NCBI GenBank assembly: GCA_963969395.1
Contig: OZ017796.1
Span: 42,522,243-42,586,242, forward strand
DNA: 64,000 nucleotides
Direction of reading: 5' to 3'
From: Pseudoscleropodium purum
Lineage: Eukaryota; Streptophyta; Bryopsida; Hypnales; Brachytheciaceae
How positions within the stretch are numbered: the stretch's first letter is position 1; each line of letters opens with the position of its first letter. Below the pieces are notes generated by a model. That model was not told the DNA's origin. It did no database searches and worked only from the letters and a program-made list of their open reading frames with translations. Made by a program: the position numbers and the translations under genes. Shown here one piece after another: positions 46,376 through 59,181 of this stretch.

Positions 46376-47374
46376 TCAATTCCATTTGATTTGAACCAAA
46401 GCTAAGGATTTGCCAAATTTATTATACTAAATTATATAACCTACATTAACCAATAGACTTCAAAATAGCATAAGTAGGGGTCTTCATCTTGTAGCTCATT
46501 ACCATTTGAGCAATTCATAAAAATCCAAAAAAATTACACTACTCAACAAAGTTAGATATTCCTTTTAATCAATTTCAATGGGCAGAATATTTTGTCATTG
46601 TTAGTCAATAGAAAAATAAACCAAAAGATTTAATATATTGAAGAAATTAACATTGACATGTTGATATAAATTAATGAATCTTAATTCACCTCAATACGTA
46701 TTCAATACAACATGTTGATTTGTAATTTTTACCAATCCAATTTCATGTTTTCAAGTGCAAAGAATGATTCAAACTAGGCTATTTTTAAAATTTGTTCTAC
46801 CATTTTGATATTGTATATCTTTCTCCTTTATAAACTTTAGGAGGTTTCTATTGGCTACCCAAACTCCTAAAGGAAACATCATTCACTTGCTTTGGTGCTA
46901 TAAAATATATAACATTTATTCAATAATGTACAATGCCATCTAGAAGGTAAGGTAACCTGGCTATGAAGTATTTGTACAATCAGAAAACTATTAAACCCAT
47001 CAATTTATTGAATACAATTGATAATTTTTGAGCAAGTGAGTCATTATTACATTCTTCAGAACATCAACTTCCTAAATTAAAAAAAAAATTTCTTCAAATC
47101 AACTTGCTAATTTGAGCTAGGAAGTAGAATGTATAGAGATCACCATGCAATATAGTCACAAGGGTTAATTATAAAACACTCAATTCTTGTTCAAATCAAA
47201 GCTAAAAAACGCATTAGAAGAGTTTTGGGGAGTCTAGAAGCCTGTTTCGGGCTTGTTCCCCTACAGCTATTCCCTGTAGTGAGGGAAATGGCTCACTGTT
47301 AGAATTTTCTTTTTCATAAATTAAAAAAAAAAAAATCTCCAAATGCAAAAAAAAAAAATTAAATTTTTTTTTAG
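46376..47374. other. AT-rich intergenic DNA
   Basis: No gene. The last ~100 bp (47,210-47,310) is an inverted copy of 50,025-50,118. Confidence 0.4.
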
Positions 47375-48090
47375 TCAATGACGTGGCAAGGGCTCGGCCA
47401 CGTCAGACCGCTGCACCAAACCTATTCCCTGCATTCGCAGGTTGTGATAACTTGTAGGCATCCAAAGGCCCCAAAAATCTTCTAATGGGTGGTCTTTTAA
47501 CCCCACCCCTCAAGGACTAAGGGGACACAATGTGTCTTCTTCAAATTTTCAATGGCAAATTCTTAGTAGGGTGAAAAAAAATCTCAATATTTTGTACACT
47601 GGGGACTTGTAGATTAACAAGTTGACATACATGTTGCATTCTCTAATTTTCAAAATTTTAGTGTAGGAAGTGTTTAAAATTTTATTTAGGAAATGTAGTC
47701 TAATAGAAAATAGGAGCAAATATAATTTGTTTACAGTGAAAGAAATAGTAGGGATGGAAAAAAATATTTTTTTGGACATTTCTGGTCTTTACTTTGCACA
47801 AAAAACTAGATTTGGAGAAAAAATTTCAAATTTGTATTTTTAGCAATTTTAGCAATACAAAATTCAATCTATTGTGATTAAGAATACAAAAATAATTAGA
47901 ATACCTCCTTGACATACAATAATGGATGCCAAAAAAATTCATTGAAAACCTCTATTTTGAAAACTTTAGAAGATGTTCACCTACTCAAAAAGCCTACAAG
48001 TTATTAGTTGTGGCAACTCTCTGAGAACTCGATTGCATAGTGACAACACAATGGTTTGATGTGGCCGAGCCCCTGCCATGTCATTGTTCC
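47375..48090. mobile_element. Foldback/MULE-like element with ~95-bp imperfect terminal inverted repeats
   Basis: The left arm at ~47,377-47,465 (CAATGACGTGGCAAGGGCTC…, ending in ATAACTTGTAGGC) pairs with the right arm at ~47,993-48,084 read on the minus strand (CAATGACATGGCAGGGGCTC…, ATAACTTGTAGGC). The ~530 bp between them has no coding potential. Long inverted ends suggest a Mutator-type or foldback non-autonomous element. Poly-T on both sides hides any target duplication. Confidence 0.55.
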
Positions 48091-51000
48091 AATTTTTTTT
48101 TTTTAGAGCTTTTCATACCCAAGTACCTAAATTAGGTGGGATGATATACTAGGTTTTTTTTTAAAACAAATTACTTTCCCAAGAAGCAAATAATAGGAAT
48201 ATGAAGCCATGGAATAATTCCTAATGCCTCTATTTTTTTCTTTAAAAAGATAGGTTTTTGACATTTTATTTTTTTCACTTTATTTATTCTTCAAAAAATA
48301 GAGATCTATAAACAAATAAGGGATTTTATGATTCTTTTAAGCAAAGTCTTTCTTCCAACCCTATTTGTATAAGGCTATAGCATGTCTAAATGAGATAAAT
48401 TAACACTTGTCTATTTTTCTAGTAAATTTGGAACAAGTGTGTGCAGTCAATATATGTGCTAATTTTGCCATTACATCTCTTAGAACTATGTATGTGCCAT
48501 AATCTTTATGGATTAGATTGATGGCATAAGTATCGAATTGATGTCCCATTTGGTTAATGTACTACATATTATTGAAAGGATCTTTCTTAAGATTTTGTGA
48601 TGTGAAAGCTCAATAAACTAAACTAAGTAGTTATTGACATTTTTAATTCACCACCATCCAATGGAATAGGAACTAGCCTAGACGGTTTGACATTCAATTA
48701 ACTCAGCATGTAGCCATACTTGAATATTTAGGTAATTGGCAGTTATTGCCACTTCTTAGTGGATAGTGAGAAGTAGCACTTTGTGTCACTATACATTGAG
48801 AATTTAAAATTTTGAAATTTAAATTTGTACCCCCCCTTCCCCTTCTTGTAATTTTCACAAACCAACATGGTGACAATTAATATGGGACAATTTCTCGTAT
48901 TCAACATTGTATCCATATTTGATACTATATCCATATCTGGTACCTATATTCAGTATTCATCCCATATCCCATATCCGATATAATATCTTGTATTTGTATC
49001 CAATACATGTATATGTATTTGGTATTTGGACGGCTCAGATTAAATCTCACAAGATCAACAGCTTGTGATTTTTTGCAAAATCAACGACAACTTTGAAGGT
49101 AAGCATTTTTAAAATAAAAAAATCAATGATAAGTAAATTTTTTAAAAGACAGGGGGGGGCAACTAGTACAAACCAGGGTGATATGCTTCTTTTCAGTAGA
49201 TAGTGATAAAGCCAGTGAATATAGACCGGCTCTGGTGCCTCAACTGCTCAGTGCTTATTGTCCAAATTCACAGGTGTTGAGCCAATGGGTGACTGTAAAC
49301 TACAAGTTTTGTTGCGCCTTCTATCTTTTCTCGAGTTTTTTTTTTTTTTTTTTTTTTCTTTCTGCTTATGACAAGTGCTGCGTAAGACAAGGAATAGAAT
49401 ATGGCTTCATCCCATTCGCAATCGAGTAGCCACGTTACTATGAACAAACTATTGCATATTTTATTATGTGTTTGGTAATAGATGTACAGTTGTTGTTCTT
49501 TTTTTCTATGTGAAAACTATAACACATTAGTAAACTTAAGACACCTCGCATATGGTTTCTAACCTCATTTTTTGATGTTGGTTTTCCATGGATGTAGGTG
49601 AGGCTTACTACTTCAGGGAACGATGGAACTACATGATACAACTTTTGTTATCCCAAAACACATCATTCTTTGGAAACTTTGAAGAGCTTAGACACTATTC
49701 TCTACATTTTTTTGTTCATATGATATGTTGGTGTAGATCAGATGAGTTGTCTCTTGCTTTGTTAATAAAGCTTTGACATATTTTACTTACCAAAAAGGTT
49801 GGAATGAATACTATTGGATATCATCTAGTTTTATGCTTGACAAATATGAGTGTTTGATTAGACATGTATCTTCTAAGTAAATGCATGGATATACTTGTGA
49901 AGTTACTTTGGTAAAAAATATATAGATTTGATGCCAAATAAGATGTAGATTGAAATAGAAAAGGATCAGAGCACTGCCTTTTACAAGGATGTACCAGGCA
50001 AACCTTTTAAAATTTTTTTTTTTTGATAGTGGGCCGTTTCCCTTGTTGTGGGGAATAGTTGTGGGGGAACTTACCCAAAAGAGGTTCTTTGAGCCTCAGA
50101 TTTCTTCTAATGCGTTGTTGGGCCTTAAGGGGCTATGAATTTGTGACCTATGTATAAAACCAATGATTAGCTCAAAATTCTCAAGGACCTGCATACAAAC
50201 TATCTATTGAAATTTTGAATGCAATTTGTAGCCTCATGGATATTCCTCATCGTTTGCTCCCAACTTTTCTAATCTTGGTTTTTTCAAAGCAAGTGAATGA
50301 TTTCTTTCTTTAGTTTTGCCACTCTAACTTTCCAAAGCCACAAGTTTCATCATATGATTCATAGCTTCTGGGGTGGCTCGATGAGTCTGAAGATCAAGTT
50401 ATGATTTGCACTTTTCTTCACTCATTTCTCCAAAGCAGTAACTTAGGTGATCACCGTGTCAATGCAAAGATTTTTCGAAGGCAAGTAATCAGTGTACTGT
50501 TCTGTACGTGAAGTTGACAAACATTTCTTGCAATCACCTATGGCTGATAAAAACTTTCAAAAAGATTTGGAAGCAATAATTCTTTATATGCAAAAATGCC
50601 ACTTCTATGTGGATTTTAATTTTGAGGACTTTTCAAAGTGGGACGGTTAGAAATAGATGCGCATAACCAACAGGAATCAATGGGTGACAAGTTGGAGTGT
50701 GGATACTGTAGAATGCTGCAAGTTGCAATTCGTCTGTCTGTCTGTGACTAAAAAAAGAAACCTCCTTGACATACAATAATGGATGCCAAAAAAATTTGCG
50801 CAATTTTTTAGAAGATACTACTTAGAAAAGTAGCACACTTTTCTCAAATAATTCCTGAGTTTCGGTGCGTTTGACAAAAAAGTGGGATCATGTAGGAAGG
50901 CAGAGCAGGAAGGAAGTTGTGTATCAGCTTTTTTTTTTGCTTTTGTTAACTTAGTGCTGCCAGTTGATGTCGGGTATCATTCAAGAGATATGTTAGAACG

Positions 51001-51578
51001 CAAAATAGGTTACAGGCCGTGCACACAATTCTGAACACAAGAAAGTGAAAAGGCTGCATTCTACTGAGTATGTACTCACGATTGCGACCATTTTCAGGTT
51101 ATGAAGTGGCACAGGTTCAAGGACCCGTACACCAAAAGAACAGTCTACAGGAGAAGAAGGTTACATTTCTACCAATAAATGGAACACTGAAATCCCCGAA
51201 GGACCGACTAGTGGTCTGATAATGTACAGTACACATTCCTACTGTCCTCCGCAAAAATTTGATGGCCTCCTAGAATCCAAACGCAACACCAGCGACCTCC
51301 ACAGCAACAGGGCTGTTGAATCCTTGAAGTGTGGATTCCAGTCACAAGAACGTCACACAAGCAAAGAGGCACAGAAGGCCCACTAAGTTGCCAATAAACG
51401 ACATGAACACTAGAAGTCAGTTCTCTTTATTCCAAACGAGCACAAAGAATGCGTGATATTACACATGTGGGAGAAAATTACATGGGAGGTAGTAAACAAC
51501 AACCAACCTGAGAGGAGGGCATTTGACTTTTCTTCATTTCGCCCGAAAACTAAACCCTTGTTCTAACAGGGCATGTCG
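48091..51578. other. AT-rich intergenic DNA with short repeats
   Basis: No gene supported. It holds a low-complexity ATATCC/GATA-type stretch at ~48,900-49,020, an inverted copy (50,025-50,118) of 47,210-47,310, and a 37-bp perfect direct repeat of 47,903-47,939 at 50,760-50,796. The last ~500 bp should include the 3' UTR of the U-box gene. Confidence 0.4.
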
Positions 51579-54500
51579 TTAGAAGTACGTTGACTGGTTG
51601 TGGAGGATGTTCAAGTGCGCTAGAATTTTGGCTGCCATGGGACGAGTGGCCATGGAGCCTTTCTGAGTCAAGTCAATGAGCGGCATCTGCGCCGTGCTCC
51701 CAAACTCCACTTTGTACTCCTCAATGCGGAAGATCTTTTCCAGCATCACAACTGCCTTCTCCTTGGTTCCCACACTGCCGACTGTCAGCAACCTGACAAT
51801 GAGGCGGATCCCTTGCGCTTCGGCGATCACCTTGACTCCGCTTTCCAGGTTGGAATCGTCGAACAAGAGCGTGCTCAGGGCAGTCAGGGCAGCGTAGTCA
51901 GCTCCGTCCTCTTGTTCTTCCAGCGCCTGCACTAGAGGTCCTACTGCATTCGCCATCACCAGACAATAGGTCGTCTTCACTGAGCACGAGCCCCCGTGGA
52001 TGCGACACCCCAGCCTTGGGGAAGGTTTGCACCAAAAGAAGCACGACTGGGACACTCTGTCCTTAGACGCTAGCCTTTCACTGCTCAGAGAGAAGTGGCC
52101 CAGAGCGGTAGCAGCCTTGCACCTCGCCAATGGTGTACCCGATTGCAACAGAAGCACTAGCTTGGGGATTGCATCCAGGTCGGCTGTCTTCTGGTGGAGC
52201 ATTGCGACGTTGGCATTTTCGGGAGAAGTGAAACGTAAGAGAGCACCCGCAGCGCCCTCTGCAAGGGCATTCCGCACAGCACGCGTGCCACTCTTGGGCC
52301 CTCTGGAGGGGATGAGGAGACTCACAATAGACGGTAATGCGTCCGCTTGCAAGAGCATTTCCGTCATGTGAGTACTGCTAATGGGAAGGTTGCTAATGAT
52401 TCCTACAGCTGCCATTTTCTCTTCATCTCCACTTGAGTCCGACAGTAACTTCACCAGAGCTTTGATGTAGGCCGGACCTAAGTGGTCTGCAAGGTCTTTG
52501 CCAGCACCCTCACTTGACAAGCACTTCAAGAGCTTGAGAGCATGAACTCGAACCTCATCAGAAGGCGCCTCACAGAATGGAAGAAGCAGCTGGATGGCAC
52601 CCCCTTCAAGCATCCTGGATCGCACCTCCCGAGCATTTGGGATGCTGGCCACGCCCAGAAGTGCTCGGAGTAGATGTCCTTGAATGGCGGGCCCGGCAAG
52701 ATTGAGTACCGACAACAGCTGGAACATCGTTTCATCTGATTCGAGAATGTTACCGTGGTGGTCGATTTTGGTTTCGGCTGTCGTGCTTGCCATGGCTAGA
52801 TTGGCAAGAGTGGCCGCTGCGTTTTCTTTCAAACTCATCATCACGGAGGTGACAGAGAACAAGAGCTGTAAAAGTGGGGGGATCACTCCAGCTTCAATCA
52901 AAAACTCTCGATTGTCTGGCAGAGTGGAGAGATTTTTCAAAGCTCCCAGAGCTGCCGCTTTGGCTTCCAATTTCCCAACAGAGATCATTTTGACCAACGG
53001 TGGTATGGCCCCTTGCTGAGCCAGAGCTGCTTTGCTCTGGTCCGTCAGCCCCATGCGAGACAATGCACTTGCCATCAGGATTTTCGTCATGTCCGGGCCT
53101 GCAAACGTTTGAAGGCGTTAGTCAACAGATGAACCACAAGTTAAGTTCGATAAAAGAAATCTAGAAAAATTAGCTGCAATCAAAACGTAGGACCATAACA
53201 GCAATAGTGTACCATATTGAAGGTGTATAACCAAGCATCAATACCACGACAACCAACTGGAGATAAATGTAAGATCAAGCAACATGTTTTCCAACAGTAG
53301 GTACGAAACGCTTGAACTCTTTAAATACGTGAGTAACGTTATTAAAAAAAAAGTGAAGTATATTAGTGCCTAGTCACCAGGCTACTCTCTGGAGAGACTA
53401 ACCGAACTTCACAAAAGGCTATACGAGTTCCTGAACAGTCAACAGAATTTTAGTTCAGAGACTTTCATCTCCATAAACTGAGCAGAAATCTAATCATGAG
53501 GTGAGCATATGACATGATACACTCGTTTCTTGTACAGTACATTCAGTCAACTGGTAGCTAAGATGAAATAAGAAGACAGCAGAAATCGTAACACAAAGGA
53601 AGAGCGCGAAATTGAAAAATCAGACACTCTAAGTTCACCTTCGATCAGCCGTTGAGAGAGAGGCCCAAAATAGTTCGCTTCTCCCATTTGAACCACGTTT
53701 TGGTCATTATTTGCAAGCTCGAAGAGAAGCTCCCTGGCATCAACTACAGCGTGAGGGTTCTCGGAGTTCAACATGGTAACAAGTAGCAAAATGCATCCCT
53801 GCACCTTGCCAATCTTCTCACAGATCTTCGAATCTTTGGAGAGCTCTCGGAGGAGTGCTACTGCCTGTCGTCCTTCTCCGACATCCCTCGCCAGAGATTT
53901 CACCACCAACTTGATTGCATCCGCTGCTGCAATTTGTCCCTGATTGAGATCAACAAAATCGGTGTCAACGAATCACATCCACATCACTCACATCGATCTT
54001 CTCAAAGAGAGCACCAAGTATTTAATCCCTAAATGACCACGAAGCACAAATTGGGCCTCAAATTTTTTAGCATTACTTAGTAAGTCAAATGGAGGTTGTT
54101 TTATTGTTTAATATATTAAGTAACACGAGCAATGTTCTTGATGGATTCTGGTGATATAAACTTTGGCTCATTCGAATAATTAGTCTCACTATATGATCAA
54201 TCGAATTTGACCATTTATAGCCATGAATCCTTGGTCCATTAGGGGTAAAGCTTCTCAACCCTAAGTGAGCAGATTCATTGCAAATGCATACGCGAAGGGG
54301 TGATATAGTCTTGCCTCAACACAGTTCTTACTCTCGCGAGAAGTGTAGCAGAAAAACCTATGATAGGAGATTTCCATACCTTGTTTTCAGTGTTATCGAC
54401 AGACAAACTACGCAGCACCTCAAGAGTCTCTTTGCGGACAATTCGCTGATGAGATGGGAGGAGATCGACCAACAAGGGAATGAGACCCTCAAGAGCAATC

Positions 54501-55636
54501 CAGTACCGATGGATCCCCTTCTCTTCACTCAACGCCAGCAGCGTCCTCAATGCCGAACAAATCTCGCTCTCTTCAAGGTTCAAATCCAGCTTCGGTTTAG
54601 TGGCAGCAATACTAATGGCAACATTCCTCTCTTTCCATTCCTGTATAGACTGTCGCAATGCAAGGTTAAGCTTGATCTGCAGATTCTCAAGTTCCACTTT
54701 CGTGGTGGGGCAATTGGAATTTCCAGCTGAAAACCACTTCTCGATCGCAGACCTTTCAAAAGTTTGCCCTGATGCAATCTCCACAGGCTCCTCCATAATT
54801 TCATGCGTAATTGGGCAGTAAAACGATTGCAGAGGCGGAATAGGAAGCCCACCCATTCCACCCGAGCCTCGCTTCTTTTGGTAGTTCACATCCTTCTCAC
54901 TTGCAGAAGTCGCTGCGTCCGCACGACTCAGAAGCGCAATCACTTCCCCGAGATGCAGATAATCGTTCTGATTATCCTGTGCTCGTGCATCCTCTTTCTC
55001 CCGCTTGAGAGTATCGAGCTCCAACTTCAATGAAACTGCATCAGTTGAGATGCCAGTGGCTCTCGCAATTTGCAACAGAAGCTCATTCGCAAATTCAGAG
55101 TTCGTCTGCCGATTGCGAATGCCCTCATTGATTTCATCAGTAATGAGCTTTTCAGTGATGGCGGGTTTAAACTGAGCTTTCCGCATGTCACTCGACAACT
55201 TGGCCATCGTTTCCTGTGTTTGCACAGAAAGCTCCAGATCGGCCACGGGCATTGAATCTAAGCAATGGCCGATTTCGTGAGTAATATCCTCAAGCTCCTC
55301 TAGAAACGCCTGGGACTTCACAAGGAGGTAGAACTTACTCTTGGACCTGCATCGGGTGGCGATGTGAGACGCTTTGGCAATCTCCTGCTCCATCGCCATC
55401 AACACCACCTGCATCGAAGCCGGGTCTCGCACCTCCTTGTCCGAAAATTCACCTAAAATGGATCGAATGGTCTCAAAGTAGCGGGAGAGGACTCGGAAAC
55501 TCTCCTTCGCGACGAACGCATCTTCGGCAGCTTGTTCAAAGCATCCCACTTCCTTCAACAAGCGCGACAGTACCCGGGCCACTGTGGCATTGTCCATGCC
55601 CGTGCCATCCTTCATCCTTCCTAAGCCGACGTACAT
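51579..55636 (-). CDS. U-box E3 ubiquitin ligase with ARM repeats (PUB42/43/44-like), 1025 aa, 3 exons
   Basis: Exons: 55636-54380, 53939-53639, 53098-51579. The GT-AG borders keep phase (1257 + 301 + 1520 nt). The start is a true ATG. Residues 1-~255 resemble the helical N-terminal domain of plant U-box proteins, with a coiled stretch near 205-235. The U-box is at ~267-340 (FYCPITHEIMEEPV, SGQTFERSAIEKWF, CPTTKVEL); the conserved Pro and Trp of the E2-binding surface are present. The remainder is a long series of armadillo repeats (for example QGAIPPLVKMIS, EAGVIPPLLQLL, LDAIPKLVLLLQSGT, ANAVGPLVQALEEQ). Such proteins transfer ubiquitin to targets chosen by the ARM region; the PUB42-44/SAUL1 group acts in senescence, ABA and immune signalling in seed plants. 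The target here is unknown. Length fits the long PUB42-type members. A Cys-rich stretch between ARM repeats (…CFFWCKPSPRLGC…, near 52,000) looks like an insertion and may be a retained intron or a local rearrangement. Confidence 0.9.
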
Positions 55637-56950
55637 TTCTAGCTATCATAAGGGCGTGCCCTTGCATCGCCTTGCCATAGCCGTCCTCAGTTCCTATCCG
55701 CACTGACGATGAGGGCAAGGTCGCTGCAATTCTGAAGCTTCCAAATAAGCAAGAAAAGCAAAAGAGCGATACTGGGAGGGTGGTTGTCACTGAGATCCTA
55801 ATTACAATATGCAATCGCGTACATATCTTCTCCACCAGACGTCAATTCGCCGATAACTGGCGAATCTGCATTAAAATCCTCGCACACTTCACTGCTCTAC
55901 GTTAGATTTGCCAAGTCGTCCAGCAGCGACGCCACTTACCGATTACCGATTATACGAATTTGTACAGGGTTTTGAGCACAAGTTTAGGCACAGACTTTCA
56001 AGTGCATACTGGAAAACTTCGTCCTAGTTGACCTAATTCAAGGGCAGAATAACAGAGACGCTCATCTAATGAGTCCCGCTTAGAAGACCTCAGAATCGGA
56101 GCTCCAGTATGGTCTCGCATGGACGGGAGCTAAGCTACCTCCGAAAATTGACACCAAGTCGACCAAACCAAAACCTAATCCACCAGATTTCGGAATTCGG
56201 TCAACAAACTACAATACGCAAACCCAACCCACAAAAACGTGACATCGCAATTCGCAATTCGAGTTCCTAATAGTCCCCTGCTCTCTCCGATTCGGCGTTC
56301 CGTGCCGGTCGCCCCTCGAAGAACCCTTTCCCTTCATAATTCCAACCTCTAACACGCACCTTACCACTTCGATCATGATTCTGTCATTCCTTTACCAGTT
56401 GTGACTCTCTGAAGCGTCTTCACCTCACAGACCACTATCCAGTTCTGGAGTTCCAACACGAGAATCAGAGTAAGGTCATCGCCACCACGGGAAACATCCT
56501 TGTCCAAGAAAAAAGACGATAAGCAAACGCAGACAACAACCGAAGGCGCTCCCAAACACGCACCACGGGATATATACCCCTAGATACGAAATTCCTGCTT
56601 CCAAATTTGCAGACTTAAAAAAAAAACTGGAGTTCGAGAGTCAACCGAACACGGATTTCGGCCCGGATTTCAAGGAAACTCAACAGTCACGAGCTAAGAC
56701 TATTTCCATCGGCGCGGTCGCTGAGTTGATTCCGAGGATGAAAGGCAAGCGGGACGCGGAAAGATATTGATGAAGACAGGACTGAGGAATCCTCGCGCTC
56801 TGCCGACACTGTAGCTCTGCGGCTGAGCCGGCCCTCCATATCCGAGTCCCCAGCCGTGTTCCCAGGGTTAGTTTTAGTTCCCATACAACCCTTGACCATC
56901 TCTTTGGATAACCCCCAAACCCCAATACTTACCTTGTGACGTTGCTTTCA
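55637..56950. other. Divergent intergenic region between the U-box gene and the pirin-like gene
   Basis: About 1.3 kb separates the two ATGs, which point away from each other, so both promoters should lie here. On the minus strand a TATATAT run sits at 56,569-56,576; if it serves the U-box gene, the 5' leader is long or carries an intron. No supportable ORF is present. Overlapping frames on both strands lack family motifs. Confidence 0.45.
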
Positions 56951-59181
56951 ATGGCGCCCCATGGTTTGATTTTCGTGTCGCCCAATTTCATGGCCCCCCG
57001 GATTTTGAATTTCATGGCGCCCCGTTGTGTCTCTTCGGAATGGACCCGAATTGCTAGTTCTCGGATGTGCTACAACGAGGAGGGCCATCTTTGCTATGGC
57101 AGTGTGGGCAATGGAGCAGGAAAATTTGTCCAGAGACCCAGAATTGGTGTTGTGAGGGGTGGGACATCGGTTCTGACAGCTTCGAGAGTGGAGGGAGGCT
57201 CGGGATTTGTTCGTGTGATGGGGCCAGACCAGGCCGATGTGAAAGGTATGCACTTCGTCTTCTATTACTATGCTTTGAGCTGCGGAATTCGACTCTTCGG
57301 TGGCGGAAAATCGTGATTAGGGTTTGCAAGATTTGGAATTACGCAATGTCATGTCAGTGGAGAAAATGTTCGGGTGTTCTAGAGAAAGGAGCCATATTTT
57401 CTAAGAACGGCGTTCAAGAACGTTCTTGCTTTCTATCTCAGCTTCAAATTGAACTTATTTCCATTGTTTTCTATTACATCTGAGTGATCAGAGCTCAAGC
57501 GGACAGGATGTTGTAAAAGAACAGACAGACGCGCAAAATAATTAGCAAAACCGCAGTCCAAGAACCTTGAGTCAATTTCAACTTGTTTCCAACGTATTCC
57601 ATTCCATCTGAGAGTTCAGAGCTTAAGAACATAGTGTTGAAATAGAATAGGCAGAAACGCAAAATCCTGAAAACTCGAGTCTGAGATACACTCCCGTTCT
57701 TTGTCACAATGGCTAATGGAGGAGGTGCAGCTTTCAGGTATTGGACGGCTTCTCGTCCTCGATGAGTTCTTCGAGTTTCCCAACACAGCAGGTCTCCCCT
57801 TGCGTGACCCCGATGTGTTGCTGGAGTCCGTCATCTATTACTGTTACGAACCGTCGCCGGCGGCTTTGGAGGACTTCGAGGGGTTTCGTCCCCGCCATGG
57901 TGTGCACCTCTACTTGAAGTCCAGCATGCGTTCCATGAACCAAGTAGCAAGTTCGGGAACCGACTCTTTTGTGGTCGAGGCGGGCGGAAGCCTTGTGGTG
58001 CCCGTGATTGATCATGTTCGAGATGCGTCGTCAATTGTGGCAACTGCTGTAGGTGATGGTGCTGCTGTGAGAGTCATCGCTGGCAGCTTTGGCAATGTCT
58101 CAATCGGACCACCGCTTCAGGACTTTGTGAGCACTTCTTATGCTTCTTGGTTTTGCTAAGTTTGCATATCTTTTTGAAGTATTTGAAATGAATGGTCCTC
58201 GCTCTGTGATTTTTGTGATTTTTGTGATTTTTCCGAAGCTCAGGTCATGACGATGTATCACTTCTTGTGGACGCAGGTGATGCTTGATGTGCAAATGCGG
58301 CCTGGATCGGAAATGTCGTTGCCGCTAGACCCCTCCTTCGGTGTTGTAATTTATATTCTTGAGGTACCTCCTTTGCCGCTCCTTTGATGACATGAGTATG
58401 TTTTGCACCTCTTGTTTAACGGGAATCTGTTGCCAGTGACCACCAATAATCTTATTTCTATTGGAAGGTTGGTACTTTCCTCCATTAGAGGAGATATGTG
58501 CTTGGATACACTGCCCAACAAGGTGTTCTTATTACTTCATGAACAGTGGTACTATTCCTGCACTCTTCCACTTATTAGTGTCACTATTTCTCCCAAACAT
58601 TTCTTTTTTCCAATATTTTGTCTTGCCACTCAATTGTGTTGTGTTTTTCGATAGGGCTCTCAATGTTTGCAATTTCAGATGCGCAGTTTTGTCATTTGTT
58701 TCCAAATCTGCCCCTATGCGATTCTGATTCTTAGAATCTTGTCTCAATATAACTGGCTCCCTTGTAGAGATTTCGAATTAGGTTTTCTATATCACCTTTA
58801 TTCTTGGAACATTGACATTCCCTAATGTGTTACCTGTTCACTTGAACAGCTTTTGTTACTAATTTACGTGACGCAATAGAAAAGGTTGTCTTATGTATAA
58901 CTTTGGCGTCACTGTGTGCATAACTTGGTCAAATGAGAGGAACTACTTGGGGTTCAAAATCTCTCATGAACTTGTAATAATGATTTTTAATTTTGTGGTT
59001 TCCTGTGCAGGGAGTAGGCATTTTCGAACCAAATCGGTTTGAGGAAGACGTGGCACCTTTTTATGAGAATGAGGGACATGGGTTATATATTCCACCTTCA
59101 CAGAAGCAAGCTAGTACAATAATACGAACACATGAGTGGTCGCAGTTGCGTTTCATACTTGTTGGAGCCCCCACTGTGTAA
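56951..59181 (+). CDS. Divergent pirin-like bicupin protein, 313 aa, 4 exons
   Basis: Exons: 56951-57245, 57738-58126, 58277-58363, 59011-59181 (TAA). Borders are GT-AG and phases agree (1, 0, 0). Residues ~1-75 precede any pirin similarity and may be an organelle targeting peptide. The pirin-like part starts near residue 80; IGRLLVLDEF (100-109) matches the pirin IGR…LLFDEF block, and EDFEGF and HGVHLYLKSS match the end of the first cupin. Exons 3-4 encode the second cupin (MLDVQMRPGSEMSLPL, GVVIYILEG, FILVGAPTV). The usual HPHRG metal-ligand block is replaced by LRDPDV. The stretch that carries the third and fourth ligands is missing between EDFEGF and HGVHL. The C-terminal GPFVMN region is also absent. 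Pirins are iron-binding nuclear regulators or quercetinases; this protein probably does not bind metal in the same way. Family assignment is moderate; a different bicupin is possible. GTG 56,936 was rejected as a start. Confidence 0.68.
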
